Numbered from the stretch's first letter, positions 1 through 9,331 are shown. The stretch is 64,000 nucleotides of DNA from Thiobacillus denitrificans ATCC 25259 (GCF_000012745.1 NC_007404.1:2542001-2606000); one strand, 5' to 3'. Notes: generated by a model not told the origin, from the sequence alone. Numbers and translations: made by a program.

Positions 1-2022
1 CGCCGAGACCGGCAGGCCGTCGCCGTGGCCGTGGTAGAGCGGCAGCGTGAGCTCGCGTACGAAGTCCGGCAGGTCTTGCGCCGGGGCGGCGGGCGCGCGC
101 GGCGGCTGGACGGAATCGGCGGCCGGGATGTCGACCCGGTGCAGCGCGCCCAAGGCGCTATCGATCGCGCGGTAATTCAGTTCCACGAGGCGGCGGCTCT
201 TTCTGCCGTAGGTCTTGTCGACCGCCTGCTTGATCGCTGCAATCGCCTCGTCCTTCGGCAGGACGCCGGAGATCGCGAAGAAACACGTCTGCATGATCGT
301 ATTGATGCGTCGCCCCATTCCGCTCTCGTTGGCGACCGCGTAGGCGTCGACGACCCAGAGCTGCAGCGCTTTTTCGCGAATCTGCGCGCGCATCGCGGCG
401 GGCAGCGTGTTCCACACCGCGTCGGGCGCGGCGTCGGTGTTGAGCAGGAAGACCGCGCCCGGTGCGGCGTGCGCGAGCAGCTCATAGCGCTCGACGAACA
501 CGGGCTGGTGGCAGGCGACGAAGCCGGCCATGCCGGGCTCGACGAGATAGGCCGAGCGGATCGGTCCGGCGCCGAAGCGCAAGTGCGAGACCGTGACCGC
601 GCCCGATTTCTTCGAGTCGTAGACAAAGTAGCCCTGCGCGTCGAGCGGCGTGGCCTCGCCGAGGATCTTGATCGAGTTCTTGTTCGCCGACACCGTCCCG
701 TCCGAGCCGAGCCCCCAGAACACCGCGTGCTGCAGCGTGCGCGACGCGTCGGTGCGGAACTCGGCATCCCAGGGCAACGAGCGCTGCGTCAGGTCGTCGT
801 GGATGCCGACTGTGAACTCGCGCATCCGGTCTTTCCCTGGCTTGGCGGGCTTCGGCGAGGAGCGGCCGAGTTCGTCGAAGACCGCCTTGACCATCCCCGG
901 CGTGAATTCCTTGCTCGCGAGCCCATAGCGGCCGCCGATCACGCGCGGCATCGTGCGCATGCCATCGGCACTCGCCTGCGCGAGCGCCGTGACGACGTCC
1001 TTGTAGAGCGGCTCACCGTCGGCGCCGGGCTCCTTCGTGCGGTCGAGCACGGCGATGCCGGAGACGCTCGCCGGCAAGGCCGCCAGCAGTGCGTCCGCCG
1101 CCAGCGGTCGATACAGGCGCACCTTGAGCACGCCGACTTTCTCGCCCCGCGCGCACAGATGGTCGACGGTCTCGTGCACGCTCTCCGCGCCCGAGCCCAT
1201 CAGCACGATCACGCGCTCGGCGTCCGCGCTGCCGACGTAGTCGAACAGACGGTAGCGCCGTCCGGTCAGCGTGGCGAAGCGGTCCATCGCATCCTGCACG
1301 TGCTGCGGGAAGGCGTCGTAGTAGGGATTCGCGCGCTCGCGCGACTGGAAGAAGACGTCGGGATTCTGCGAACTGCCGCGCAGCACCGGATGCTCGGGCG
1401 ACAAGGCGCGCGCGCGGTGCGCGGCGATGTGCGCGGGGTCGAGCATCGCGCGCAGGGTCTCGGGGTCCACCGCGACGAGTTTCGCGACCTCGTGCGAGGT
1501 GCGGAAGCCGTCGAAGAAATGGATCACCGGAATGCGGCCGGCGAGCGTCGCGGCCTGGGCGATGACCGCGAAGTCCTGGGCCTCCTGCGGCGAATTCGAC
1601 GCGAGCAAGGCGCAGCCGGTCGCGCGACACGCCATGACATCCGAGTGGTCGCCGAAGATCGACAGCGCGTGGGTCGCGATCGCCCGCGCCGCGACGTGCA
1701 GCACGAAGGGCGTCAGTTCGCCGGCGAGCTTGTATAGGTTAGGGATCATGAGCAGCAGCCCCTGGCTGGCGGTGAAGCTCGTCGCCAGCGCCCCCGAGGT
1801 CAGCGCACCGTGCAGCGCCCCGGCCGCCCCGCCCTCGGACTGCATCTCGATGATCTTGGGGACCGCGCCCCACAGGTTGGTGCGGGCCTGCGCGGCCCAC
1901 TCGTCGGCCCATTCCCCCATGCTCGACGCGGGGGTGATCGGATAGATCGCGATCACCTCGTTGGCGAGGTAGGCGATGCGCGCGACCGCCTCGTTGCCGT
2001 CGATCGTGAGCGCGTGACTCAT
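1..2022 (-). CDS. nifJ: Pyruvate:ferredoxin (flavodoxin) oxidoreductase, N-terminal 674 residues, truncated by window edge
   Basis: The minus-strand frame starts at an ATG at 2022 and stays open to base 1, so the C-terminal part (ferredoxin-like and thiamine-diphosphate domains) is outside the window. The protein begins MSHALTIDGNEAVARIAY and soon shows IYPITPASSMGEWADEW, the substrate-binding signature of the POR N-terminal domain. In this family the enzyme oxidatively decarboxylates pyruvate to acetyl-CoA and reduces ferredoxin or flavodoxin in the cytoplasm. No stop or frameshift was seen in the visible part. It is divergent from the antiporter gene at 2158 and is not obviously cotranscribed with the sulfur genes. 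A different 2-oxoacid specificity cannot be excluded from this fragment. Confidence 0.9.
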   Translation of the reverse strand, partial: MSHALTIDGNEAVARIAYLANEVIAIYPITPASSMGEWADEWAAQARTNLWGAVPKIIEMQSEGGAAGALHGALTSGALATSFTASQGLLLMIPNLYKLAGELTPFVLHVAARAIATHALSIFGDHSDVMACRATGCALLASNSPQEAQDFAVIAQAATLAGRIPVIHFFDGFRTSHEVAKLVAVDPETLRAMLDPAHIAAHRARALSPEHPVLRGSSQNPDVFFQSRERANPYYDAFPQHVQDAMDRFATLTGRRYRLFDYVGSADAERVIVLMGSGAESVHETVDHLCARGEKVGVLKVRLYRPLAADALLAALPASVSGIAVLDRTKEPGADGEPLYKDVVTALAQASADGMRTMPRVIGGRYGLASKEFTPGMVKAVFDELGRSSPKPAKPGKDRMREFTVGIHDDLTQRSLPWDAEFRTDASRTLQHAVFWGLGSDGTVSANKNSIKILGEATPLDAQGYFVYDSKKSGAVTVSHLRFGAGPIRSAYLVEPGMAGFVACHQPVFVERYELLAHAAPGAVFLLNTDAAPDAVWNTLPAAMRAQIREKALQLWVVDAYAVANESGMGRRINTIMQTCFFAISGVLPKDEAIAAIKQAVDKTYGRKSRRLVELNYRAIDSALGALHRVDIPAADSVQPPRAPAAPAQDLPDFVRELTLPLYHGHGDGLPVSA

Positions 2023-2157
2023 GGCAAACTCTTTATAGGACAAACTAATCCTTTATTGTAGACCTGCCGCGGAAATGAACCACCCTTGCCGGCGCGGGGG
2101 CGGCGGCGCCCGCGTTGCATCCGGTACACTCGGACGACCTCGACGAAAGGGTCTGGA

Positions 2158-3867
2158 ATGCACGGCACGGATCTGATCACCACCATCGCCGCGGCTCTCG
2201 GGATGGCGCTCGTATTCGGCTTCCTCGCGGTACGCGTCAAGCTGCCGGCCTTGGCCGGCTATCTGCTCGCGGGCATCGTCATCGGCCCCTTCACCCCCGG
2301 TTTCGTCGCCGACACGGCGCTCGCGAGCGAACTCGCCGAAATCGGCGTGATCCTGCTGATGTTCGGCGTGGGGCTGCATTTCTCGCTCGATGACCTGCTG
2401 TCGGTGAAGAAGATCGCGCTCCCCGGGGCGATCGTGCAGATCGCCGCGGCCACCGCCATGGGCGCGGCGCTGGCGGCCTGGTGGGGCTGGAATCTGACGG
2501 CGGGGATCGTGTTCGGGCTCTCGCTCTCGACCGCGAGCACCGTCGTCCTGCTCAAGGCGCTCGAAAGCCGCGGCATACTCGCGACGCCAAACGGGCGCAT
2601 CGCGGTCGGCTGGCTCGTGGTCGAAGACCTGGCCATGGTGCTCGTCCTGGTGCTGTTGCCGCCCGTGGCCGAAATCGCCAGCGGAAACAGCGCCGCGAGC
2701 CCCGGCTCGCTGGCAGGGACACTCGCGCTCACCGTGGGCAAGGTGGCCATGTTCATCGCGCTGATGCTCGTCGTCGGCCGACGTTTCTTCCCCTGGCTGC
2801 TGTGGCAGGTCGCGCGCACCGGCTCACGCGAATTGTTCACGCTCTGCGTCGTCGGCGCCGCGCTCGGCATCGCCTACGGCTCCTCCGCGCTGTTCGGGGT
2901 CTCGTTCGCGCTCGGTGCCTTTTTTGCCGGGATGGTGCTGCGCGAGTCGGCACTGAGCTACCGCGCCGCGGAGGAGTCGCTGCCCTTGCGCGACGCCTTC
3001 GCCGTCCTGTTCTTCGTTTCGGTCGGCATGCTCTTCGATCCACGCGTGCTGGTCGAACAGCCGCTGCAGGTCCTGGCAGTCGTCGCAATCATCGTGTTCG
3101 GCAAATCGCTCGCCGCGTTCCTGCTCGTGCTCGCCTTCCGCTATCCGCTCAATACCGCGTTGACCGTTTCGGCGAGCCTCGCGCAGATCGGCGAATTCGC
3201 CTTCATCCTGGTCGGCCTCGGCGTCGCGCTCGGCATGTTGCCGGTGCAGGGCCAGAGCCTGATTCTCGCCGGTGCATTGATCTCGATCGCGCTCAATCCG
3301 CTCGTCTTCCGCGCCGTCGAGCCGGTGCAGGCGTGGCTGCGCCGTCACTCTGCGCGGGCGCGCCGACTCGAGTCACCCGATGACCCTTTGGCCGAGCTTC
3401 CCGCAGACGTCGCCGCGGATACGCTGACCGATCACATCGTGCTGGCGGGATACGGGCGCGTCGGCCGGCGCATCGCCGACGCGCTCGACGCCGAGGGGCT
3501 GCCCTACATCGTCGCCGAACAGCAGCGCGAGGCGGTCGAGAAGCTGCGCGGCCGTGGGCACAAGGCCGTCGTGGGCGACGCCTCGGACCCCGGCGTGTTG
3601 ATCCAGGCGCACGTCGCCCGGGCCCGGCTGCTCGTCATCGCCACGCCGGACAGCTTTCGCGCGCGCAAGATGATCGAGATCGCGCGCACCCTCAATCCTG
3701 CCATCCGCGTCGTGGTCCGCAGCCACAGCGTCGACGAAGCGGCGTTGCTGCGCCGCGAGCACGCGGCCGACGTGCTCGTCGGCGAAGAGGAGCTTGCGCA
3801 GAGCATGGTCCTCCGCGTGCGCGCGCATGCGCGGCAGGCGGGGGCCGACGTGTTCGCACAGCCATGA
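2158..3867 (+). CDS. ybaL: YbaL-type CPA2 cation:proton antiporter with TrkA-N domain
   Basis: A 569-residue inner-membrane protein. Residues 1 to about 400 form a dozen hydrophobic segments of the Na+/H+ exchanger (CPA2/Kef) fold and resemble E. coli YbaL closely, for example in the stretches around FTPGFVADTAL, ILLMFGVGLHFSLDDL and LPLRDAFAVLFFVSVGML. After a short linker, a cytoplasmic Rossmann (TrkA-N/RCK) domain begins at ITDHIVLAGYGRVGRR with a GxGxxG nucleotide-binding loop. The family exchanges monovalent cations for protons under nucleotide control; the exact ion is not known here. I chose the ATG at 2158 because GAAAGG lies about 7 bases upstream; an in-frame start at 2086 would add 24 non-conserved residues. 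Confidence 0.9.
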   Translation: MHGTDLITTIAAALGMALVFGFLAVRVKLPALAGYLLAGIVIGPFTPGFVADTALASELAEIGVILLMFGVGLHFSLDDLLSVKKIALPGAIVQIAAATAMGAALAAWWGWNLTAGIVFGLSLSTASTVVLLKALESRGILATPNGRIAVGWLVVEDLAMVLVLVLLPPVAEIASGNSAASPGSLAGTLALTVGKVAMFIALMLVVGRRFFPWLLWQVARTGSRELFTLCVVGAALGIAYGSSALFGVSFALGAFFAGMVLRESALSYRAAEESLPLRDAFAVLFFVSVGMLFDPRVLVEQPLQVLAVVAIIVFGKSLAAFLLVLAFRYPLNTALTVSASLAQIGEFAFILVGLGVALGMLPVQGQSLILAGALISIALNPLVFRAVEPVQAWLRRHSARARRLESPDDPLAELPADVAADTLTDHIVLAGYGRVGRRIADALDAEGLPYIVAEQQREAVEKLRGRGHKAVVGDASDPGVLIQAHVARARLLVIATPDSFRARKMIEIARTLNPAIRVVVRSHSVDEAALLRREHAADVLVGEEELAQSMVLRVRAHARQAGADVFAQP

Positions 3868-3977
3868 GCGCCAGCTCCGTGCGCGCCGCGCGGAGCAATG
3901 CCTGAGCTCTGCCGCGGGCTTGCGCCCCGCACACCCAGGAACGGATGAGGCCAGCGGGGAACGGAAGCATGGCGCCT

Positions 3978-4005
3978 CGCTTTCTCGGCGGCGCGAGAGA
4001 AAGCG
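3978..4005. terminator. Hairpin between convergent genes
   Basis: CGCTTTCTC (3978-3986) and GAGAAAGCG (3997-4005) form a perfect 9-bp stem with a 10-base loop. It lies between the convergent antiporter gene and the kinase-like gene. There is no clear T-run on either side, so a terminator role is inferred from position. The rest of 3868-4048 holds nothing recognisable. Confidence 0.35.
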
Positions 4006-4048
4006 CGCAGCCCCCGAATGAACACCGCATCGCGAGCACGCCGAGGCG

Positions 4049-4864
4049 TCATGCCCGGCCGGCGCGCCCCCGGCACTGACGCGCCAATTCACCGTAGCAC
4101 GCGGTCTTGACGACGTCGCGGCGGCGTAGGGCGCGCGGAAGGCGGCGCGCGATCGCGACCCAGGCGGTGCGGCGCATCAGACGCGCGACACCGTCGCGGA
4201 CCCGTGGCGTCTCGTTCGCCAACGCGGCCTCGATTTCCGCGCACAGTGTGGCCATATCGGTCTCGAAATAAACTGCGGTCGAGAAGAAATACGGTATCCA
4301 GTCGCGCATCTGCGCCTCGTCACGGCGCATGACGGCGAGCGGGTCGTCCTCGAAATCGATCGCGCCGAGCCCGCCCTCGGGCGACCAGACCAGATTGCGC
4401 GCGAAAGGCTGGCCGAGGTATTGGCCGGCCGCATGCACACCGTGGATATAGGCCGCACCCGTGCGCCAGTGCGCGAGGCGCGCCTCGCCGCTTGCGTGAC
4501 GGAGCAGCGATTCGAGCGTGGTGCGGCCGATTCCCGATATCAGGAGCCAGTCCGCGCCGCGGGCGAGCACCTGCGGCACGTGGGCGCCGGCTGCGGCAAG
4601 CGCGTCGAGCCGGGCGGCCTCGTTGCCGATTCCTGCCGTGCCACCGCGCGGACGGACCGGCTGCAGCGCCGAGAGGCCGAGCAGGCGCGCGACGGCCCCC
4701 TGGATCTGGTAGCGCCAGGCCGGCGGCTCGGCGACGGCGAGCTTGAGCCACGCCGGCGCACCCTGCCAGGAAACCGGCGCGATGTGCCGCCCGTTCCCGC
4801 GCATGGCGGCGACCTCTGCTTCGATCTCCGGCCGGCTCTCGAGCCGCGGCGGATCGGTCGGCAT
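4049..4864 (-). CDS. Kinase-fold phosphotransferase-like protein of unknown substrate
   Basis: A 271-residue cytoplasmic protein with weak but visible features of a protein-kinase/aminoglycoside-phosphotransferase fold. A catalytic-loop-like stretch has a conserved His and a downstream Asn (HGVHAAGQYLG, then FARNLVW), followed by an IDFEDDP motif that resembles the metal-binding DFD/DxD of these kinases. The N-terminal half has a possible lysine in PAWLKLAVAE. It starts 7 bases after the cysG stop and may be the last gene of the dsr transcript. The substrate is unknown; lipopolysaccharide or small-molecule kinases are alternatives. The C-terminus is very arginine-rich. Confidence 0.6.
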   Translation of the reverse strand: MPTDPPRLESRPEIEAEVAAMRGNGRHIAPVSWQGAPAWLKLAVAEPPAWRYQIQGAVARLLGLSALQPVRPRGGTAGIGNEAARLDALAAAGAHVPQVLARGADWLLISGIGRTTLESLLRHASGEARLAHWRTGAAYIHGVHAAGQYLGQPFARNLVWSPEGGLGAIDFEDDPLAVMRRDEAQMRDWIPYFFSTAVYFETDMATLCAEIEAALANETPRVRDGVARLMRRTAWVAIARRLPRALRRRDVVKTACYGELARQCRGRAGRA

Positions 4865-4871
4865 CGCCGGG

Positions 4872-6311
4872 TCAGGCGAGGTGGTCGGGGGCTTCGAGCG
4901 GAGTGGCGGCGGCCGCTTCGCCGGCGGCCTGCGGCCGGTACCAGGCGAGCTTCTCGCGCAATTTGACGACGTTGCCGACGATGATCAGCGTCGGTGCCTT
5001 GAGGCCGGCCTCCACGGCGAGCGTCGGCAGCGTCGCGAGCGTGCCGGTGATGACACGCTGCGTCGGCAGCGTGCCGTGCTGGACGATCGCCGCCGGCGTG
5101 TCGGCGGTCAGCCCGTGCTTGATCAAGGCTTCGCACAGCATCGGCAAGCCCTTCAGCCCCATGTAGATGACGATCGTCTGGTCGCGGCGCGCGATGCCCT
5201 CCCAGTTCATGTTGAAGGTGTTTTCCTTCAGGTGACCGGTGACGAAGGCGACCGACTGCGCGTAATCGCGATGGGTCAGAGGAATGCCGGCATACGAGGC
5301 GACGCCCGCCGCCGCCGTGATGCCGGGGACGACCTGGAATGCCACGCCGTGCTCGACCAGCGTCTCGATCTCCTCGCCGCCGCGGCCGAAGATGAACGGG
5401 TCGCCACCCTTGAGGCGCAGCGTGCGCTTACCCTCCTTGGCGAGGCGCACGAGCATCATGTTGATTTCTTCCTGCGGCACCGCATGGTCGTCGCGTTCCT
5501 TGCCGACGTAGATGCGTTCGGCGTCGCGCCGGCACATGTCGAGGATGGGCTGCGAGACGAGGCGGTCGTAGACGACGACGTCGGCCTGCTGCATCAGGCG
5601 CAGCGCGCGGAAGGTCAGCAGGTCGGGGTTGCCCGGACCCGCGCCGACGAGGTAGACCTCGCCGCGCGCCGGCTCGTGCGCGGCGCTGTCCTTGATCATC
5701 GCCTCGAGCTGCGCTTCGGCCTCGCTGTCGCGCCCGGAAAACACCATTTCGGCGACCGACGAGAGGAAGACCTTTTCCCAGAAGGCGCGGCGCTGCCCAG
5801 GCTGGATCGCTTCGCGCACACGCGCCTTGTAGCGCGAGGCGAGCGCCGAGAGCCGGCCGTAGGCGGCAGGAATCAACGTCTCGAGCCGCGCGCGCAGCAG
5901 CCGGGCGAGCACCGGCGATTCGCCGCCGCTCGAGACCGCGACCATGATCGGCGAGCGGTCGATGATCGACGGCAGGATGAAGCTGCACAGCGCCGGCTTG
6001 TCGGCGACGTTCACGGGCAGGTGACGCGCGCGCGCAGCGTCGGCGACGATCTGCGCCGCCGCCGCATCGTCCTCGACGACGATGACCGCATCCTTGCCGT
6101 CGAGCAGCGCGGGGCTGAAGGTGTCGGCGACACGCGTGAGCCGCTGCCGGTCAGGCAACTGCTCGAAGCCCGCGTGCAGGGCCGGCGCGGCGACGGCGAC
6201 GTGCGCGCCGGCGCGCAGCAGCAATTCGGCCTTGCGCGCGGCCGTCTCGGAACCGCCCACGACAAGACAGTGACGGTCGCGCAGGTCGAGGAAAATCGGC
6301 AGATAGTTCAT
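4872..6311 (-). CDS. cysG: Siroheme synthase (uroporphyrinogen methyltransferase / precorrin-2 dehydrogenase / ferrochelatase)
   Basis: A 479-residue fusion enzyme of normal CysG length. The N-terminal part starts MNYLPIFLDLRDRHCLVVGG, a Rossmann fold for NAD-dependent precorrin-2 dehydrogenation and ferrochelation. The C-terminal part, from about residue 220 (GEVYLVGAGPGNPDLLTFRA), is the SAM-dependent uroporphyrinogen-III C-methyltransferase. Together they make siroheme, the prosthetic group of DsrAB. The start is 4 bases after the dsrR stop, so it is almost certainly cotranscribed with the dsr genes, supplying cofactor to the reductase encoded 11 kb upstream in the same run. The linkage does not exclude use by an assimilatory sulfite reductase. 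Confidence 0.95.
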   Translation of the reverse strand: MNYLPIFLDLRDRHCLVVGGSETAARKAELLLRAGAHVAVAAPALHAGFEQLPDRQRLTRVADTFSPALLDGKDAVIVVEDDAAAAQIVADAARARHLPVNVADKPALCSFILPSIIDRSPIMVAVSSGGESPVLARLLRARLETLIPAAYGRLSALASRYKARVREAIQPGQRRAFWEKVFLSSVAEMVFSGRDSEAEAQLEAMIKDSAAHEPARGEVYLVGAGPGNPDLLTFRALRLMQQADVVVYDRLVSQPILDMCRRDAERIYVGKERDDHAVPQEEINMMLVRLAKEGKRTLRLKGGDPFIFGRGGEEIETLVEHGVAFQVVPGITAAAGVASYAGIPLTHRDYAQSVAFVTGHLKENTFNMNWEGIARRDQTIVIYMGLKGLPMLCEALIKHGLTADTPAAIVQHGTLPTQRVITGTLATLPTLAVEAGLKAPTLIIVGNVVKLREKLAWYRPQAAGEAAAATPLEAPDHLA

Positions 6312-6315
6312 CGCT

Positions 6316-6636
6316 TCACTCGGCAGGAGCGGCGGCGTCGCCGGAATCGGCCGAATACGGCGGAATGAAGATGAAGCGCATGTCGCCGGGGTTCATCTCG
6401 ACGAAGTCGAGCGTGACCCCTTGCAGGTAAGGCGTGCTCTGCGGCGCGATCAGGAGCTGGATGCCGTTGACGATCAGATGCTCGTCGGCCTCTCGCTCGA
6501 TGTCGAAGCCCATGCCGTAGTTCACGCTGCCGTCTTCTTCCTGATAGGCGGCTACCCGGAGAATCATCTCGAAGACGTCGGGATTGTTGTTGGCTGCGCG
6601 GATTTGCGCGGCAGCGGCGTCGGTGATCTTGATCAT
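6316..6636 (-). CDS. dsrR: DsrR, cysteine-free A-type scaffold-like protein
   Basis: A 106-residue protein with the IscA/SufA-like beta fold (MIKITDAAAAQIRAA at the start, TLDFVEMNPGDMRFIFIPP near the end). It contains no cysteine at all, so it cannot bind an iron-sulfur cluster as true A-type carriers do. That is the hallmark of DsrR, which in Allochromatium vinosum was reported to affect dsr expression after transcription. Its place directly between dsrN and cysG supports the name. The acidic C-terminal tail (DSGDAAAPAE) is variable in this family. Confidence 0.9.
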   Translation of the reverse strand: MIKITDAAAAQIRAANNNPDVFEMILRVAAYQEEDGSVNYGMGFDIEREADEHLIVNGIQLLIAPQSTPYLQGVTLDFVEMNPGDMRFIFIPPYSADSGDAAAPAE

Positions 6637-6652
6637 AAGGCGATCCTTTGCG

Positions 6653-8074
6653 TTAAGCGGAAACGCGCGCCTTGTGCGCGCGTACCTGATTCAGAAACGG
6701 GACGATCCAGCCGCGCGCCCCCGCGCCGCGGCGATGCACGTAGCCCGCGAGAAGATTGTATTGCTGATAGCCGTCGTGGCGGCCATCGATGCCGTGGCCA
6801 CGCTTGACGTCGTAGGCAAAGCTCGCGTCGGCGGGGAGGTTTTCGAGGCTCGAATAATGGAACTCGTGCGCGGGAATCGCCGCCGATTCCTGCCAGTGGT
6901 CGGCGCCCGTGGGTTCGAGCCGGGCGTACCCGCGGCCGACCGGCCGCTCGTGCATGACCGTGTCGCCCGGCACCACGCCGACCATCAGCCGTGTCTGCCC
7001 CTGCCAACTCAGGGTCTTCGACAGATACATCAGCCCGCCGCACTCGGCGTAGGTCGGCAGGCCCGCCTCGACCGCCGCGCGCAACTGGGCACGAAATGAG
7101 GCGTTGTCCTCGAGTTCGCGCATGAACATCTCGGGAAATCCGCCGCCGATGATGAGCCCGTCGAGCGCGGGAAGGGTCTGCGCGTTCAGGGTGTCGATAG
7201 GGACGAGTTCGGCGTTCGCCGCACGCAGGGCGTCGAGGTCCTCGCTGTAGTAAAAGCCGAAGGCCTGATCGTGCGCGACGCCGACGCGGACCCGCTCCGC
7301 TGGCGCCGGCGCTTCCGCGGTCGGCGCGATGTCGAGCGGCCTCGCCCCGTCGGCGATCGCGAGCAGCGCGTCGAGATCGACCTGCGCGGCGATGCGCTCG
7401 CCGACCACGCGGATGCGCGCGCGCGCGGCGTCCTGCTCGTTGGCCGGGACGAGCCCGAGATGGCGCTCGGCGATCTGCAGTGCGGGGTCGTACTGCACCG
7501 CGCCGATGACGTCGACGTCGGTGTAATGCTCGATCACCGCGCGCAGCTTCGACTCGTGGCGGCTGCCGCCGAGGTTGTTGAGGATCACGCCTGCGATCTG
7601 GATGTCGCAGTCGAAGGCCTGGTAGCCGAGGATCAGCGGCGCGACGCCGCGCGTCATGCCGCGCGCGTCGATCACGAGAATGACGGGAATGCCGAGCAGC
7701 TTGGCGAGCGCGGCGTTGCTGTTGCTGCCGTCGAGATCGAGCCCGTCGTAGAGGCCCTTGTTGCCTTCGACCAGGCTGACGCGCGCATCCTGCGCGGCGC
7801 GCGCAAAGCCGCCCTCGATCTCGGCGCGCTCCATCATGTGGAAGTCGAGGTTGTAGCAAGGGCGGCCGGCGGCCATGCCGAGCCACAGGGGATCGATGTA
7901 GTCGGGCCCCTTCTTGAACGGCTGCACGGCGTGGCCGCGGGCGTGCAACGCCGCGCAGAGGCCGAGGGTCAGCGTCGTCTTGCCCGACGACTTATGGCCC
8001 GCGGAAATGAACACGCGGGGCATGGGGACCCCGCGTGCGCTTGTGTCGGTGGAAGAAAGGACGGCCCGGCTCAT
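6653..8074 (-). CDS. dsrN: DsrN, siroheme amidase (cobyrinic acid a,c-diamide synthase family)
   Basis: A 473-residue glutamine-dependent amidotransferase of the CbiA family. The N-terminal ATP-binding domain has a deviant Walker A, AGHKSSGKTT, and PFKKGPDYIDP. The C-terminal glutamine amidotransferase domain has the nucleophile Cys in YAECGGLMYL. In sulfur oxidisers DsrN is thought to amidate the siroheme of DsrAB, so it acts with CysG encoded just downstream. I kept the ATG at 8074 because GGGGAA lies about 8 bases upstream; a second ATG at 8023 (MPRVFISAGH) fits the homologues' N-terminus and is a real alternative. Confidence 0.92.
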   Translation of the reverse strand: MSRAVLSSTDTSARGVPMPRVFISAGHKSSGKTTLTLGLCAALHARGHAVQPFKKGPDYIDPLWLGMAAGRPCYNLDFHMMERAEIEGGFARAAQDARVSLVEGNKGLYDGLDLDGSNSNAALAKLLGIPVILVIDARGMTRGVAPLILGYQAFDCDIQIAGVILNNLGGSRHESKLRAVIEHYTDVDVIGAVQYDPALQIAERHLGLVPANEQDAARARIRVVGERIAAQVDLDALLAIADGARPLDIAPTAEAPAPAERVRVGVAHDQAFGFYYSEDLDALRAANAELVPIDTLNAQTLPALDGLIIGGGFPEMFMRELEDNASFRAQLRAAVEAGLPTYAECGGLMYLSKTLSWQGQTRLMVGVVPGDTVMHERPVGRGYARLEPTGADHWQESAAIPAHEFHYSSLENLPADASFAYDVKRGHGIDGRHDGYQQYNLLAGYVHRRGAGARGWIVPFLNQVRAHKARVSA

Positions 8075-8086
8075 GGCTGGCTTTCC

Positions 8087-8113
8087 CCTGCGGGCCCCAC
8101 TGGACCCGGCAGG
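8087..8113 (-). other. Imperfect hairpin in the dsrP-dsrN gap
   Basis: Read on the minus strand, CCTGC-C-GGGTCC and GGGGCCCGCAGG pair as a stem with one bulged C and an AGT loop, just before the dsrN ribosome binding site. It lacks a T-run, so it is more likely an mRNA-processing or translation-modulating structure than a terminator. Confidence 0.4.
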
Positions 8114-8122
8114 ATCATGCGC

Positions 8123-9325
8123 TCAATGTTCGAGCTTGGCGACCGTCGCGTCGTCGAGGCTGGCCGGCAGCAGGCGCAACACCTTGACCGCGAACGTCGT
8201 GACCAGCAGAGCGATCGCGACGCCGCCGAGTCCGAGGAAGAACTCCGGTACGCTCGGCGCGTAGGCGTGGATCTCGCCGTCGAAGAAGCTGCTCGTTTCG
8301 TCGAGGCCCGGGAACATGTCGAGCGGATACGCCTGGGCACCGATGATGGTGACGTACATCTGCGCGACGCCACCGAGGATCACGAGCGCGCAGGCGACGA
8401 GTATCCATGCGCGCTGCCTGCCGAGGCCGCTCAGCAGGATCACGAGCGGAACGACGCCGCCGATCACGATCTGGCCGACCCAGAACAGTGTCGTGAAGAT
8501 CCCACCGTCGCGCAGGATGAACGCCTCGACTGCATGGTACTTGGTGAAGTACAGGTTGGTCAGGTGATGCACAACGACGAAGTACAGCACCGCGGCGACG
8601 AAGACCGCGAGCAGGCTCTTCAGGCGCATCATGACCGCATCACCCAAGGTGCGGCCGCTCCAGGCGTAGGCAGCAACCAGCACCATCAGGTAGATCGCGA
8701 GACCGTAGGCGAAGGACATGATGATGAACATCGGCGCCAGCATCGCGCTGCCGTAGAGTTCGCGCGCGACCAGAAAGCCGAACAGCGAGCCCGTACCAGT
8801 GGTCAGCAGCAGCCGCCAGATGAAGGCCGCGGTGCCCGCCGTCTTGGAATAGGTCTTGACATTGCGGTCGAGCATCGTCCACAGGTACACCCCGACCAGG
8901 GCGAAGAAGCCCGAGTAGAGGAAGACGTTCCAGGTGAACATCGACTTGAAGTTGAAGTTCGTCATCGCGACGATCAGACGGTCCGAACGCCCGAGATCGA
9001 GCACCAGAACCAGCAGGCCGCCGAGCATCAGCGCCAGCGCGAGAATCGCCGACAGCGGGGCGAGCGGCTTGTAGAGCGGCTTGTTGAACACCGAAGCGAT
9101 CGAAGCGACGTTGAGCGCACCAGAGGCGGCGACGATCAGGAAAACCGCGAACACATGCGGCAGGCCCCATACGATCTGGTTGTCCATGCCGCTGACCACA
9201 TGCCCGTGATGGTGCATGTAATTCCAGGACAGCGCCCCGAACAGGACGAAGAGGCCGAGGCCACCCAGGAGCAGCCAGTACTTGAGGCTGCTGCCCTCGA
9301 CTTCGCGGAAGGTAATGCTTGCCAT
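8123..9325 (-). CDS. dsrP: DsrP, NrfD-family integral membrane subunit of DsrMKJOP
   Basis: A 400-residue polytopic membrane protein with about ten hydrophobic helices, typical of the NrfD/PsrC quinone-interacting family. With DsrM it forms the membrane part of the DsrMKJOP complex, which links the quinone pool or periplasmic cytochrome to cytoplasmic DsrK. It starts with ATG at 9325, only 6 bases after the dsrO stop, consistent with cotranslation with its periplasmic ferredoxin partner. Length and hydropathy fit the family; no internal break was seen. Confidence 0.93.
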   Translation of the reverse strand: MASITFREVEGSSLKYWLLLGGLGLFVLFGALSWNYMHHHGHVVSGMDNQIVWGLPHVFAVFLIVAASGALNVASIASVFNKPLYKPLAPLSAILALALMLGGLLVLVLDLGRSDRLIVAMTNFNFKSMFTWNVFLYSGFFALVGVYLWTMLDRNVKTYSKTAGTAAFIWRLLLTTGTGSLFGFLVARELYGSAMLAPMFIIMSFAYGLAIYLMVLVAAYAWSGRTLGDAVMMRLKSLLAVFVAAVLYFVVVHHLTNLYFTKYHAVEAFILRDGGIFTTLFWVGQIVIGGVVPLVILLSGLGRQRAWILVACALVILGGVAQMYVTIIGAQAYPLDMFPGLDETSSFFDGEIHAYAPSVPEFFLGLGGVAIALLVTTFAVKVLRLLPASLDDATVAKLEH

Positions 9326-9331
9326 ATTATT

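Noticed and set aside
25-1737. Long plus-strand open frame of 570 codons
   Set aside because: It is the shadow of the pyruvate:ferredoxin oxidoreductase gene on the other strand; its product is arginine-rich with no domain.
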